The position numbers were made by a program, and so were the translations under genes. From Akebia trifoliata (Eukaryota > Streptophyta > Magnoliopsida > Ranunculales > Lardizabalaceae): a stretch of DNA of 64,000 nucleotides. The notes below the pieces were generated by a model, which saw only the letters and a program-made list of their open reading frames with translations, was not told the origin of the DNA and made no database searches. The stretch lies in the NCBI GenBank assembly GCA_017979445.1, contig CM030710.1:15796248-15860247 (forward strand), read 5' to 3'. Shown here piece after piece: positions 1 through 10,945 of this stretch (its first letter is position 1; every line of letters begins with the position of its first letter).

Positions 1-1
1 A

Positions 2-1061
2 CGCACGTCCCCTGGAAGCTCTAATGATTATGCTCACAACGACCCTGTCTTCAGCCATCATGGCATACTCCATATCATGCCTTATGTCAGGAGAGACATG
101 TTGATGCTTCAAAACCAACTTCCTATGCTTCTTTTGGAAACTTTGGTCGCTGTCGAAAGTGGCAAACCGAAGGTGTGTTATATAGTTAGTTGTGAAGGAA
201 AATAAATAGGAACCATTCTCTCTTACTGTTTTATATTAGTTTTTGTTCATGAAAATTCTTTACTTCGAATGCATTAACTTGAAGCAGGAGCAGAATGAGG
301 AGTCCCTAAACAAGCTCATATTGAAGTTTTGTGCTCCTAACCAAAAGTTTCAAAACATGGGGCCTTGTCTTCACGTACTGGACGTGTATAGGAAGAGCCT
401 ACTCCAAGAACCCCCCAGCAAGAAATCATATAAGCAACGTAGCAGCACAAGCCATGAAAGCACGGGCGACATTGTCCGGTCTGCAATGGAGCTTCACGAG
501 GCTGGAATCCGGTTCAAGATTAGTAAAACCAATAGTTTGAAAGACATCACTTTCCATGGCGGAGTCCTTAGTCTCCCTGTCATTGTTGTTGATGACACTA
601 CAGAATCAACATTCCTAAACCTCATGGCGTTTGAGCGACTCCACGTGGGAGTGGGGAGTGAAGTGACATCCTATATATTCTTCATGGACAACATCATAGA
701 TTCTGCCAAGGATGTTAGCCTACTCCACTCCAGAGGGATCATCCAGAATGCGATAGGGAGTGACAAGGCGGTTGCTAAGCTGTTCAATGGGATGTCCAAG
801 GACATAACACTAGACCCAGATAGCAGTCTAGATGACGTACACAAAAAGGTGCATAAATATTGTAAGCAGAGGTGGAATGAGTGGCGTGCCAACCTCATTC
901 ACACCTACTTCAGGAGCCCATGGGCCATTCTCTCCCTTATTGCTGGACTTTTCCTTATGGTCCTCACCATAGCTCAGACAATTTATACCATATATCCGTA
1001 TTACCACTCGAACGATTCTACTTCTTCTCCTCCTTCCATGCTGGCGCCATCTCCTAATTGA
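2..1061 (+). CDS. DUF247 (UPF0481) membrane protein, C-terminal part
   Basis: This is the 3' end of a plant-specific DUF247 gene; the start lies left of the window. Exon 1 is read from base 2 to 172 and contains the family motif MPYVRRDMLMLQNQLPMLLL. A donor GTGTGT follows at 173 and an acceptor after AAGCAG at 287, giving a 115-bp phase-0 intron; reading straight through hits a TAA. Exon 2 is 288-1061. It ends with one strong transmembrane helix (SPWAILSLIAGLFLMVLTIA) and a short Ser/Pro tail, as is usual in DUF247 proteins, which are predicted single-pass membrane proteins of mostly unknown function. I see no stop or frameshift in the visible part. A TTG/ATG start inside the intron at 243-251 would give a shorter protein, but the clean splice sites and the exon-1 motif argue against it. 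It appears to be the only ordinary host gene in the window. Confidence 0.88.
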
Positions 1062-1423
1062 TTTTATTACTTCTCCCTTCTTTTCACTTGAGCTGCTTGA
1101 TTCAGTTAATTTGATTTCACTTAGTCGATCCATGATACATTCTGAATAAATAGCTAACTCTATAGAGTTGGCCCATTTGAGTTGGTTTGCTTTTCTTATT
1201 GTATAAGTTATTGCTGTGAGATTACATGTGTTTTGTTGATTTTTTAAGCATAATGTTTATGACTTGGTGTAGTGCTCTCAATTCTCTACTTTGATTGGTA
1301 TCTGTATTGTTTGATTGATTCAACTACTCTGAAGATGGGTTTGGGCTTGAATTGTTGACATGGTGCTGAGGCATGGTTTTAAGAACTTGGCTTTCCATCG
1401 AAGCATTCTTTACCAACATTTAA
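1062..1423 (+). other. 3' UTR and flank of the DUF247 gene
   Basis: AT-rich noncoding sequence with an AATAAA hexamer at about 1144-1149 that could serve as the polyadenylation signal. No other gene is seen before the copia insertion. Confidence 0.5.
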
Positions 1424-1428
1424 ATTCC

Positions 1429-1814
1429 TGTTGACCTTAAATAGGAAGCGTACCTTCTTATATGCAGCGGAGATCCGAACCTTGTTTCACGTCACGTTGA
1501 GTCGATCGTCGGAGATCGGAAGTCCAAAATACCGTCACGTTGACGCTACTAGAGCTGTCGATGTTTCCACTCCTTAAACCCTAGGATCCTCTTGATAGAA
1601 ACCCAGAAAATAGCAACTTAGAGAGAAGTTTCTGTTTTGGGAGAATGTTGTAGATTGTTTTTCTCTTGTTCTTTTATATTCACGTCCCACATCTATCTAT
1701 TTATAGATAAATATAAGAAGTAAACCCTATTAGGACTCTGACTCCAAAAGGAGTCCTAATACGTGGATAATTAATTGTTTGGGTCCACATGGACGCCCCC
1801 AAAAATAACTAACA
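1429..1814 (-). repeat. 3' LTR of the copia element
   Basis: Left-hand copy of the 386-bp LTR, flanked outside by ATTCC (1424-1428). A TATAAATAG box lies on the minus strand at 1697-1705. Near 1730-1760 is an imperfect hairpin formed by TTAGGACTC and GAGTCCTAA, with GACTCC-AAAA-GGAGTC nested inside. Confidence 0.95.
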
Positions 1815-3023
1815 TCTCCCACTCGTCCATGGTAGGACTCAACAATCATCTCCTCATCTCAAGTTATGTATATATTTTCTTCATACAAGAGAATAAGGTG
1901 TGCGACTAACGGGAGTTTGACTTCCGGAGAGAGCATTATGCCAAGATTCTATCTAACTGACAAAACACATCTCATCTCTTATAACTCACATATGCCCCAG
2001 ACTTATTTGGCCACATCGGATTAAACATTTTCCAAACCCTTATGAGCCTAAGCTCAGAACAATGATCAACCCTGTACACAATGCATGAGCTTCCTTTAAA
2101 AAAAAATTTGTAAAATTATATATTTTGTTGAATATACAATAGTATACTTTAAAAAATTTGAAAGTAAAAATATCAGTGCCGGCACAAGCTCCAGTCATTG
2201 TGTACAATCTATCATTAGAATGTGATGCCAAATAATCTTCCTCAAGCCCTCATGTTGCTTAGTTTTGATTAAGTTACTTTCCCAGTCATGTTCCATTAGA
2301 CCTTATCAATCCTAGTCATAGGTAACATGCTAGAGTTAGTAAACATTAATCTCTACTTTACAACATAGTCATAAGTCACTAAGGGCACAATAATTACCTA
2401 ATTATTCAAAATATTCACACAGTAAGGAAACAGGGAATCATTCACTTACTCACATAGGTAATAATAAATGTCAACATAAATAGCACATGTAGTATGACTT
2501 ACATGCCATGGTGGAGCTCCTCAAGAGTTCGTCAACCTCAACACCATACGGATCCAAGTCTAGTCGCACCGTGAGCGCCTAACCTGAACTTCCCAATCCA
2601 ATTACTTACCAAAGCACTTGATTAAAGTTCACATCCGGCTTTCTCAGGCCTTATGATTCTACAAGTCTATGAATCATAATCGATTCTTATGAATCTCATC
2701 TCGACAATATTCGAGGTGACAATAATACAATTATCAAGCTCACAATCATTGCGCCTTGTAAAATTGGTTCAACCCTTAAGGTTTAATTGTCTAAATAATA
2801 CCTTCCTGCTCGCAGTCTATGCGCCAAGGCGATCATTGTGTGAGTGAATGATCTTAGCCTGATGACGAAAAAACAAGTCCATGCTCAAAAACAAAAAAAA
2901 ATATGTGTGGGCATAAGATAATCCAAAAAGAAATTTGTAATATTATGATGATTTAAACGAATGAAAGGAACAAATATCTATATTTAAATCCATTAAATGC
3001 AAGAAGTTTATTACAATCACAAA
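1815..3023 (-). other. Copia 3' untranslated region and polypurine tract
   Basis: About 1.2 kb between the end of the RNase H frame and the 3' LTR. The purine-rich primer for plus-strand synthesis reads GTGGGAGA on the minus strand at 1815-1822. I recognise no coding sequence here; short runs of A and T only. Confidence 0.75.
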
Positions 3024-3314
3024 TCAAAATCTACAAAGTCCCAAACTCCTAACATGAGTATGATAAATGTCTCGTGGAATAGGTTTAGTCAGAGGATCTG
3101 CTACCATCTGACCTGAAGAAATATGTGATAAGACTACCTCCTTCTGTGCAACCATATCTCGAATGAAGTGATAGCGAATGTCGATGTGTTTCGATTTTCC
3201 GTGGTATTTAGGATCCTTGGCATATGCTAGTGCTGCCATGCTATCACAATACAATGATACAGGATGTGATGCACTATGCACTATACTAGTCGAATAAGGA
3301 ACCTTCTCAACCAC
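3024..3314 (-). pseudogene. Copia RNase H C-terminal part, out of frame
   Basis: Ninety-six codons with the typical end of copia RNase H: YCDSMAALAYAKDPKYHGKSK, then KHIDIRYHFIRD and VADPLTKPIP. It is the direct continuation of the long upstream frame (3281-6529) but in another frame, with an overlap of 34 bp, so a single-base indel near 3285-3314 separates the two. RNase H removes the RNA template during reverse transcription; this break would cost the enzyme its last third. Confidence 0.9.
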
Positions 3315-6300
3315 ACAGCTTCTTGAACCGCAGCACTACATGCAATATATTCTGATTCCATCGTGGATAGTGCAACACAAGACTGTTTCTTACTAGACCA
3401 AGAAATAACACCACCTCCAAGCAAGAATGCATAACCTGAAGTAGATCTACGCTCATCTAGATCACTAGCCCAATCCGCATCACTATAGCCCTGTAATCGC
3501 AAATCTGCTCCCTGGTAACAAAGTGAATAGTTTGCAGTCCCACACAAGTATCGAAAAATTCTCTTTACTGCCTTCCAATGAGCAGTTCCTGGATTACTTT
3601 GATAGCGACTGACCAATCCTACTGCAAAGCAAATATCCGGTCGAGTACACATCATAGCATACATCAGACTCCCAATTGCATTTGCATAGGGCACTTGTGC
3701 CATCTTATCCTTCTCTGCATCCGTCATAGGGCAAAGGCCAAGATGTAAAGAATGTCCCTTCTGGACTGGAGTGTCTATGGGTTTACAATTTTGCATACGG
3801 AAACGCTCGAGCACTCTATTAATGTAAGTCTCCTGAGACAAACAAAGAAGTCTCTTAGAGCGATCACGAGTGATCTTAATTCCAAGTACAAAATTTGCTT
3901 CACCCATATCCTTCATTTCAAAATTTGAGGATAACCACTTCTGAGTGGCGACAATCAACTCCATATCATTTTCAGCCAACAAAATGTCATCAACATACAG
4001 AGATAATATTAAGAAACTCTTTCCACTTCGTTTAACATACACGCAATGGTCCTCTTCCATCATCGTAAACCCATTTGTAGTAATGGCTCGATGAAAACGA
4101 AAGTACCATTGCCTGGATGATTGCTTCAAACCATAAATAGACTTTTTAAGCTTGTAAACTTTGCGCTCATGTCCTTCTATTTTGAAGCCTACAGGTTGAT
4201 CCATATAGATCTCCTCATCCAAATCTCCATTGAGAAATGCTGTCTTAACGTCCATCTGGAAAAGTTCTAAGTTTAAATGTGCGACAATGGCTAAAATGAG
4301 GCGAACGGATGTGAGTCTTACTACTGGTGAGAAAGTCTCATCATAGTCAATACCCTCTATTTGGGTATATCCTTTCGCAACCAGACGGGCTTTATACTTA
4401 TCAATAGTTCCATCGGCCTTTCGTTTGACTTTTAGAATCCATTTGTTTCCAACAGTCTTACGTCTAGGTGGAAGATCAACAAGTTCCCAAACTTGGTTCT
4501 TCATCATAGAACTAATTTCATCTTGCATAGCAGTCATCCATTCTTTAGAAGCAGATGATGACAATGCCTCCCAGTAATTCCTAGGTTCATCATCATCAAG
4601 TAGAGCAGACATGAATGATTCCCCTTCAATCTCAAATCGACGACGGGGTATTGTTCCACGTTTACTCCTACGTAACTCAAGATCATCATCAATAACATCT
4701 AGTGGTACATTCCCACTGATTGGTACACTCCCACTATCCTCGACGATCATCGGATCATCAGAAGGTTTAGTTACCCCACCCTCGTCGAGAATAGGTGGGG
4801 ATTCCTCTTCTGAATCCGGAGTTGGTTCTATCAATTCATAGAACTCATGTGATGTCTGAGTTTTCTTTCTGCTTGGGAAATCATTCTCAATGAAATCCAC
4901 ATCTCGTGATTCAATCTCTACTATTCCACCATTGTCTCGTTCATATATAAACACAAAGCCCTTAGAATGCTCAGAATATCTTATAAACGTGCATTTCTTA
5001 GCTCTTATGTCTAACTTCCCAACCTGATGGGAAGGAATATGAACAAAACCAGATGATCCCCATGGACGTAGATGACCCAAATCGATTTTTCTACCTGTCC
5101 ATAACTCATAAGGGGTGGATGTAACAGATTTGGAGGGTACCCTATTGAGGATGTAGGCTGCAGTCAGAAGAGCATCTCCCCAGAAAGAAATAGGAAGGTT
5201 TGCTTGCGCCATCATCGATCTCACCATGTCTAAAAGGGTTCTATTCCTTCTTTCTGCTACGCCGTTTTGTTGCGGAGTAGAAGGAATTGTTAATTGCCTA
5301 CGGATACCTTTTTCTTCACAGAGCCTCTTCATAGTCTCTGATAAATATTCACGTCCTCGATCAGTTCTAAGAGTTTTAATTTTCCTCTCTAACTGATTTT
5401 CAACTTCCAACATAAATTTCTTAAAGCAATCTGATGCTTCAGATTTATGTGAAATCAAATAAACATATCCAAATCGCGAATAATCATCAATAAATGTGAT
5501 GAAATAGGTCGCTCCATGGCGTGCCCTCACATTAAGTGGTCCGCAGATGTCAGAATGGATTAACTCTAAAGGAATTGATGCACGTACCGCCTTACCAAAT
5601 GGTTTCCTACTTGACTTTCCGGCTAGACAGTGTTCACAGACCGGAAGATCGACTTTAGAAAGTGAACCTAGTAATCCATCTTTCATAAGTCTTTTCATCC
5701 TATCTTGCCCAATATGGCCTAATCTAGCATGCCATTTCACAGAATCAGAAACAACATCATTGGAAATCGAATAAGCAACAGGGTTTAAATTACTAAAAAT
5801 AATATCCAATTTAAACAAACCATTTGAATTAAAAGCGTATCCATAAACAACTGAATCCAAAGAAATGCTAACTGTTTTTAACGAAAAATGGAAATCAAAA
5901 CCTAAATCTAATAGCGATGAAACTGAAAGCAAATTACGTCGAACTCCTGGCGCATAAAGAACATCGTGGAGCAACAATGTGCGTCCTGTGCGCATCCGTA
6001 GTTGGTATGTTCCCACTCCCACTACGTCTTCACTAGAACTGTTTCCCATGAAAATCTTCATGCTACCATGCGGGACTCGACGAAACTCTACGAACCCTAC
6101 TCTATCCCTTGCTATATGTTTGGTTGCTCCGGAATCTACAATCCAATAAGGATCACAAGAATCAGCAACAAGCACCTCTGTGCAAACAAAACAATGAAAG
6201 GAGGTTTTAGAGTTGATTTTTACCTTCTTCGGCTCAGTGCATTCACGAGCGAAGTGTCCCAGTTTCTTACAATTGTGGCATGCCATTTTAGATTTGTCTT

Positions 6301-6529
6301 TCTTTCCACCACGTTTTCCTCTGCGGCGTTTGAAAATCAAGTTCTTCTTAGGCGCAATTTCATTTGTCTGAGTTCTTTTCATTGGTTTACGCTTGGATCT
6401 GAAGTTCCCGTGCTTACCGGATTCAGCAGTGAAAGCGACACTGTTAGTCCTTGCAGACTGACGTTCAACTTCTAATTCAAGATGTCGCGACAACTGATAG
6501 AAATTGGTAATACTCTCATTGTGCGTCAT
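3281..6529 (-). CDS. Copia polyprotein: zinc knuckle, protease, integrase, RT, RNase H
   Basis: An open stretch of 1,082 codons. Residue numbers are approximate. A CCHC zinc knuckle sits at 84-97 (CHNCKKLGHFAREC). The aspartic protease motif DSGA is at 132-135. The pre-integrase HHCC finger is around 267-302. The integrase core has D327, D390 and E426, with 35 residues between the last two (DD35E). Reverse transcriptase runs from about 665 to 900, with QMDVKTAFLNG and the catalytic YVDD at 845-848. RNase H begins about 985 with GYSDADWASD. All key residues I can find are intact. The first ATG of this stretch is not the real start: the frame continues upstream through W-E to an in-frame TAG at 6542-6544, and gag lies beyond it (6598-7056). 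The end is cut short by a frameshift at about 3285-3314. Confidence 0.93.
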   Translation of the reverse strand: MTHNESITNFYQLSRHLELEVERQSARTNSVAFTAESGKHGNFRSKRKPMKRTQTNEIAPKKNLIFKRRRGKRGGKKDKSKMACHNCKKLGHFARECTEPKKVKINSKTSFHCFVCTEVLVADSCDPYWIVDSGATKHIARDRVGFVEFRRVPHGSMKIFMGNSSSEDVVGVGTYQLRMRTGRTLLLHDVLYAPGVRRNLLSVSSLLDLGFDFHFSLKTVSISLDSVVYGYAFNSNGLFKLDIIFSNLNPVAYSISNDVVSDSVKWHARLGHIGQDRMKRLMKDGLLGSLSKVDLPVCEHCLAGKSSRKPFGKAVRASIPLELIHSDICGPLNVRARHGATYFITFIDDYSRFGYVYLISHKSEASDCFKKFMLEVENQLERKIKTLRTDRGREYLSETMKRLCEEKGIRRQLTIPSTPQQNGVAERRNRTLLDMVRSMMAQANLPISFWGDALLTAAYILNRVPSKSVTSTPYELWTGRKIDLGHLRPWGSSGFVHIPSHQVGKLDIRAKKCTFIRYSEHSKGFVFIYERDNGGIVEIESRDVDFIENDFPSRKKTQTSHEFYELIEPTPDSEEESPPILDEGGVTKPSDDPMIVEDSGSVPISGNVPLDVIDDDLELRRSKRGTIPRRRFEIEGESFMSALLDDDEPRNYWEALSSSASKEWMTAMQDEISSMMKNQVWELVDLPPRRKTVGNKWILKVKRKADGTIDKYKARLVAKGYTQIEGIDYDETFSPVVRLTSVRLILAIVAHLNLELFQMDVKTAFLNGDLDEEIYMDQPVGFKIEGHERKVYKLKKSIYGLKQSSRQWYFRFHRAITTNGFTMMEEDHCVYVKRSGKSFLILSLYVDDILLAENDMELIVATQKWLSSNFEMKDMGEANFVLGIKITRDRSKRLLCLSQETYINRVLERFRMQNCKPIDTPVQKGHSLHLGLCPMTDAEKDKMAQVPYANAIGSLMYAMMCTRPDICFAVGLVSRYQSNPGTAHWKAVKRIFRYLCGTANYSLCYQGADLRLQGYSDADWASDLDERRSTSGYAFLLGGGVISWSSKKQSCVALSTMESEYIACSAAVQEAVWLRRFLIRLV

Positions 6530-6597
6530 ATTGAGTTTTATCTACTCCCATGAATCAGGTAAAGATCTCAAGACAGCAAGAATTTGTTGCTCATCAA

Positions 6598-7056
6598 TTA
6601 AAACATTTCCAACAGCTTCAGATCGCAAATCATTTGAGACATTTTTCTAAGATGCTCAACCATGGTGTCATTGGGAGCCTTCTTATACGAGTCAAATTTC
6701 AGCGTCAAACCGCGCAATTTGGTTGCTGAAGTACCCGCAAATGACAGTTTCAAAGCATCCCACATATCTTTGGCAGTCTGATAACCCTCGAATTCGCCAA
6801 TAAGATCATTGTGCATGCTACTCAGCATGGTAAAACGAGCGCACCGATCTTGTTTCTGCCAATTCAGGTATGTGTCCATGCTACGACGGTGTTGTGCAGA
6901 AGTTCCTTCTTCTGGTCTGTCCATAACTACAGTCAAATTATCCAGAACCCCTTGCTCATCTAAGAGATACTGGATCTTACGGTGCCAAATGTCATAATTA
7001 TTACCATCCAGTTTTTCTCCCTTATTTAAATCCGCCACTACGTTTTTAGATGCCAT
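6598..7056 (-). pseudogene. Copia gag N-terminal part, frameshifted
   Basis: It starts with a Met at 7056 (MASKNVVADLNKGEKLDG), typical of TNT1-like copia gag, and runs 152 codons through the UBN2-type gag region (NWQKQDRCARFTMLSS; YQTAKDMWDALK). The frame fails near residues 145-152: the expected gag sequence carries on in another frame, which fits a one-base loss near 6620-6630. About 80 bp further on, a TAG at 6542-6544 interrupts the continuation. Gag forms the virus-like particle in the cytoplasm, so loss of this frame would make the copy dependent on proteins from another element. Confidence 0.88.
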
Positions 7057-8440
7057 TGCAAAAAACTGAAAAAAAAAAGTACAAATTAAATTAAAAAAAA
7101 AAAAAAATTATAAAAATTATTATTATTATTTATCAATTATGCCACACACACAAAAAAAATTGCTCAATCCCTCAAATCAGCCAATCAAGATCAGTATTAT
7201 GACATTAGATCGAAAAACTAAACATTGACGATTGTCAAAGTTAGCAATCATCTCTTTTGATTATAATTTTGATCTCAATTGCTAAATCCGTGACGCAAAA
7301 TTTTTTTTTTTTATTTTTATTTTATTTTTTTTATTTTTATTTTTATTTGAATTTGAAGAGGAACCCCAAAGGTTACCACTCTTAATTGTAATAATAAAAA
7401 AAAATAAATTTGATCACAAAAAAATAATTGTTGATTTCAAGTTCTACAAACAATTATAATCAAGCAATTAAACATGGATGTATCAAAGATATTCATTTGC
7501 ATGGTATGAGGTATTTTATCAACAAGCAATTTTAGTTATCGTAAAGTGTAATCATACAAACTTTGAAGAATGATGTTCATAAAAATCATCTTAAAATTTA
7601 AATATTGCTTCAAGGCTAAACCAAATAAATAGCCCAATTTAGATGAAGTTGGTGAGCATATTTTATTATCGGTGTTGATAAATTATACAACCTAGTGTTG
7701 TACATAAAAATTTCTGGAGCAATATAGTTATACAACTACATATGTATGCAAACCAAATCAATATTGCATCTAAATTCAGTTCTGTAATAATAAACAATTT
7801 AACAACAGTTGTATCAAACTATGATGTAATTAATACATAAAAAATTATCTTATTAGATATTTATGAGGACATAAATGTTGCTTTTAAAAGCTTCTATTTC
7901 TCCTCTGTTAAGCTATTTCCAGAAGAAGTGTTTGAAACCAGAAGCTGAAGACCATGTTCTATTGCCCCAAGCTGTCGAAGAAAATAAGAGATCGTCCATG
8001 GCACCCAAGCCGCGAGACTACGGTGAGGTTCAACCAAAATAAATAAATTAATTGGGTTAAGAGATCTTTAACCTCATTGTATCTTCCTCTCTCCCTAGAT
8101 GAAGCCTTAGCTGTCCAAATCCCTAACGGAAAAGAGCTTTGACGGCGAACCAGCACCCATGGCCGCGCCTAAGCTTCGATTGGAGACATAGATCGAGTGA
8201 GTCTCTATAGATCTCTTTTTCCAATTTATTTATTTCGATTTTCAGATACTATCTCTTTCTTCCCTCCTTATTATTTATTTATTATAGAACTTTAATAAAT
8301 AGGGTATTAGGAATGTCCGACGAGTGTTCAACGAAAAAACCCCCAAACCTTTTTTTTTTTTTTTTTTGTTTAAAAATCGATAAAAAAAAAAACGATTTAG
8401 GTTTTATTCGAACAACCTAACGGAGCACGAAACATATTCG
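7057..8440 (-). other. Copia 5' leader
   Basis: A long (about 1.4 kb), very AT-rich untranslated leader between the primer site and gag, with poly-A and poly-T runs near 7080-7110 and 7300-7350. The less AT-rich part at about 7930-8210 has a short open frame, but I see no recognisable protein in it. Confidence 0.7.
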
Positions 8441-8452
8441 GCTCTGATACCA
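8441..8452 (-). other. Primer-binding site, tRNA-iMet
   Basis: TGGTATCAGAGC on the minus strand, one base from the LTR end. It matches the 3' end of plant initiator methionine tRNA, the usual copia primer. Confidence 0.95.
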
Positions 8453-8453
8453 A

Positions 8454-8839
8454 TGTTGACCTTAAATAGGAAGCGTACCTTCTTATATGCAGCGGAGATC
8501 CGAACCTTGTTTCACATCACGTTGAGTCGATCGTCGGAGATCGGAAGTCCAAAATACCGTCACGTTGACGCTACTAGAGCTGTCGATGTTTCCACTCCTT
8601 AAACCCTAGGATCCTCTTGATAGAAACCCAGAAAATAGCAACTTAGAGAGAAGTTTCTGTTTTGGGAGAATGTTGTAGATTGTTTTTCTCTTGTTCTTTT
8701 ATATTCACGTCCCACATCTATCTATTTATAGATAAATATAAGAAGTAAACCCTATTAGGACTCTGACTCCAAAAGGAGTCCTAATACGTGGATAATTAAT
8801 TGTTTGGGTCCACATGGACGCCCCCAAAAATAACTAACA
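8454..8839 (-). repeat. 5' LTR of the copia element
   Basis: Right-hand copy of the 386-bp LTR, with the ATTCC target duplication at 8840-8844. It would carry the promoter for the element RNA. Confidence 0.95.
8722..8730 (-). promoter_or_regulatory. TATA box of the copia 5' LTR
   Basis: TATAAATAG on the minus strand, the best TATA match in the LTR and at a reasonable place for the U3/R border. Confidence 0.65.
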
Positions 8840-8844
8840 ATTCC

Positions 8845-9480
8845 ATATATTCATTTCATCAACATTTTAAATCACATGACCAAAGAACGGATCTTGGCAT
8901 AATATGATATCAAATCAAGCAGAATCAATCATTATTCGCATACCTTACATCATCTATAAGCCCTTGATTCTTTTGCTTCCCCAATCTTTCATGAAACCAA
9001 TTGTTTGTTTTGTCGTAGCTGTTGAATGGAATTGTAAATTGTGCTCAAGAACAAATAAAAGAAACCTTAATTGTTGAGGCATGTAGGGGTCGAACCACAA
9101 GGATTAGTGGTCGATAAGCTTTGGATCAAATAAAAATAACATGGCTTAGTATTAAAAACATAGATAGAGACGATGACATTGATCCACTAAAGCAAGATAT
9201 TCATATTCAAAGGAAATTTGCAATTAAAGATAAATAGAGAGGAAAATCGTTGGATCTCTTTCCTATATTTTTGGAAACCCTTGCTGTATTAGGAAACTTG
9301 GTTATAATGGGACTCTTCCTACTACATACAATGGCAATAGGGTTTGTATTGAACTTATTCAAGAGTTCTTAATGAATAGAAGTTCTTTCCTTCTCCACCG
9401 TGGATGTAGGCACACTGCCAAATCACACCACATAAAATCTTTTGTTTCTTCTATGCTTTCAGTGTATGCTACTGTCTTCA
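8845..9480. other. Noncoding flank with probable LTR of an old copia element
   Basis: No gene is seen. A GGTTCGACC-like motif (minus strand, around 9085-9100) resembles an RNA polymerase III B box and recurs near 41418-41430. Roughly the last 190 bases, ending TTCA directly before a primer site at 9481, are probably the 5' LTR of the remnant that follows. I could not fix its left end or find a partner LTR. Confidence 0.4.
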
Positions 9481-10945
9481 TGGTATCAGAGCAGGAGATC
9501 TAATCTTCCCTTGGCGAGAAAGAAGTAGAAGAATAGCTGTATATTCAGATCTATTGCTCCTCTGTTACTCTAATGGCTGCTGAAACTACAAGAACCTCAG
9601 CCCAAGAATCTGAGGTTAATCCCAGCATGAAGCTTTCCTTGGTTCTTTTGAATGGACTGAATTATATATTCCTTGGTCTAGGGCAGTTTCTTTGTTTCTT
9701 GGTGGAAAATCTAAGTTAGGATACATAAACGGAAAAAATATTGTCCCTAGTTCAGATGATCCTAAATTTGAAGAATGGCAATCGAATGATCAACTCATAA
9801 TGTCTTGGCTTCCCAATTCAATGGAGCCCAAGATTGCTGAAATCTTTACCTTTTCCGGAGTGTCAAGGAAATGTACCGACACCAAAATAATGCTGCTCGA
9901 ATCTTTCAATTGAAACGGGAGATTGCCAAATCTACCCAAGGAGAGAAATCATTTATTGAACATCTTGGAAAATTGTACAGTATGTGCCATGAATTAGCCA
10001 TGTATGGCCCTTATACTACGGATGCCAGAGTATAAAATATTTCAACTACTTGCTAGCCTGACACCCCAGTTTGAAAGTCTTCGGAGCCAAATTCTTATGA
10101 ATTAAGATCTACCATCTTTCTCCGATGTTTGTGCGACTATTCAGTGAGAAGAAACTACGAAAAAAGTTATGAATACTGAATCCAAGTCTGCGATTGAACT
10201 GTCTGAGTCTAGTGGACTTATGGTTGACAAGAAATGGGTAAATACTTTTGGTAGGGATCAAGGTACTTCTCAAGACAAAGGGAAAGGTCGACGACAATCT
10301 TTTCGGTGCCATCACTGCAATAGACTTGGACATACCAAGGGATTGTTGTTGAATTCTTCATCCCCATTTAAAGCCTCAGTCTAACAAAGTTAGCAATAAT
10401 GTCTCTACAAATACTCCAATTTCTATCGGGCAACTTGCTCGACATCTTCAACAACTCAGTAAACCTGAAACCTCCATCATTGATTTTGCTTCCTCTGCCC
10501 AAATCTCAGGTAATCTTCAAGACCTTTTCTCCTCAGTTTCTTATCTTAAGACTTGAGTTAACAATTCGGGTGCTACGGATCACATGACAAATAATCTTGA
10601 TTGTTCACATCTAAAATTGATGAACAATTGGTATCTGTTGCCAATGGGACTTCAGTCCTTGTCCATGGCCATGGTAAAATAAATATCTTCAAAGATTGTC
10701 CTAGTTCAGAAACCCTTTTCATTCCCTCCTTCCAAACTCAGCTCACATCGGTTGGAAAATTACTAACGGCTTAAACTGTGATGTTATTTTTTCTCCCATA
10801 TCTGTGGTGTTTCAGGATCGGGCCATAGGGAAGAGGATTGGTAAAGGAATTTATTCTAATGGCATATACTTGCTTAATCAAACAAATAAGGCATTGTAAG
10901 TTGACTCCCTTCAAACCAATCATGTTTGGCATAAACTGTTAACTC
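9481..10945 (+). pseudogene. Truncated Ty1/copia remnant (gag, protease start)
   Basis: It begins with TGGTATCAGAGCAGG (tRNA-iMet primer site) at 9481. An ATG at 9573 opens a gag N-terminal region (Retrotran_gag_3 type: LVLLNGLNY, then LFLGGKSKLGYINGK in another frame), followed by a UBN2-like stretch (FQLKREIAKSTQGEKSFIEHL) near 9905. Half of a zinc knuckle (FRCHHCNRLGHTKG) is near 10300. A protease-like NSGATDHMTNN near 10565 has Asn where the catalytic Asp is expected. A pre-integrase fragment (NHVWHKLL) is near 10920. The copy has many stops and frame changes and ends abruptly at about 10945, with no integrase, RT or 3' LTR. It is unrelated in detail to the complete copia element at 1429-8839 and much older. 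Confidence 0.82.

Larger units (their letters stand above)
1429..8839 (-). mobile_element. Complete Ty1/copia LTR retrotransposon
   Basis: A 7,411-bp element on the minus strand. Two 386-bp LTRs begin TGTTGAC and end CTAACA. The 5-bp target duplication ATTCC is perfect (1424-1428 and 8840-8844). The primer-binding site TGGTATCAGAGC, complementary to initiator tRNA-Met, directly follows the 5' (right-hand) LTR. A purine tract (GTGGGAGA on the minus strand) precedes the 3' (left-hand) LTR. The domain order gag - protease - integrase - RT - RNase H is that of Ty1/copia. I see one difference between the LTRs (base 1492 against 8517), so the insertion is recent. The reading frame is nevertheless broken at three places (about 6625, 6542-6544 and 3285-3314), so this copy should not make a full polyprotein by itself. 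Confidence 0.96.

Noticed and set aside
4611..6475. Plus-strand open frames inside the copia polyprotein (4611, 5547, 6002)
   Set aside because: They are shadows of the intact minus-strand pol frame with all its motifs.
9481..9495. Possible tRNA gene or fragment
   Set aside because: Only the 3'-end complement of initiator tRNA is present, directly after an LTR-like end; it is a primer site.
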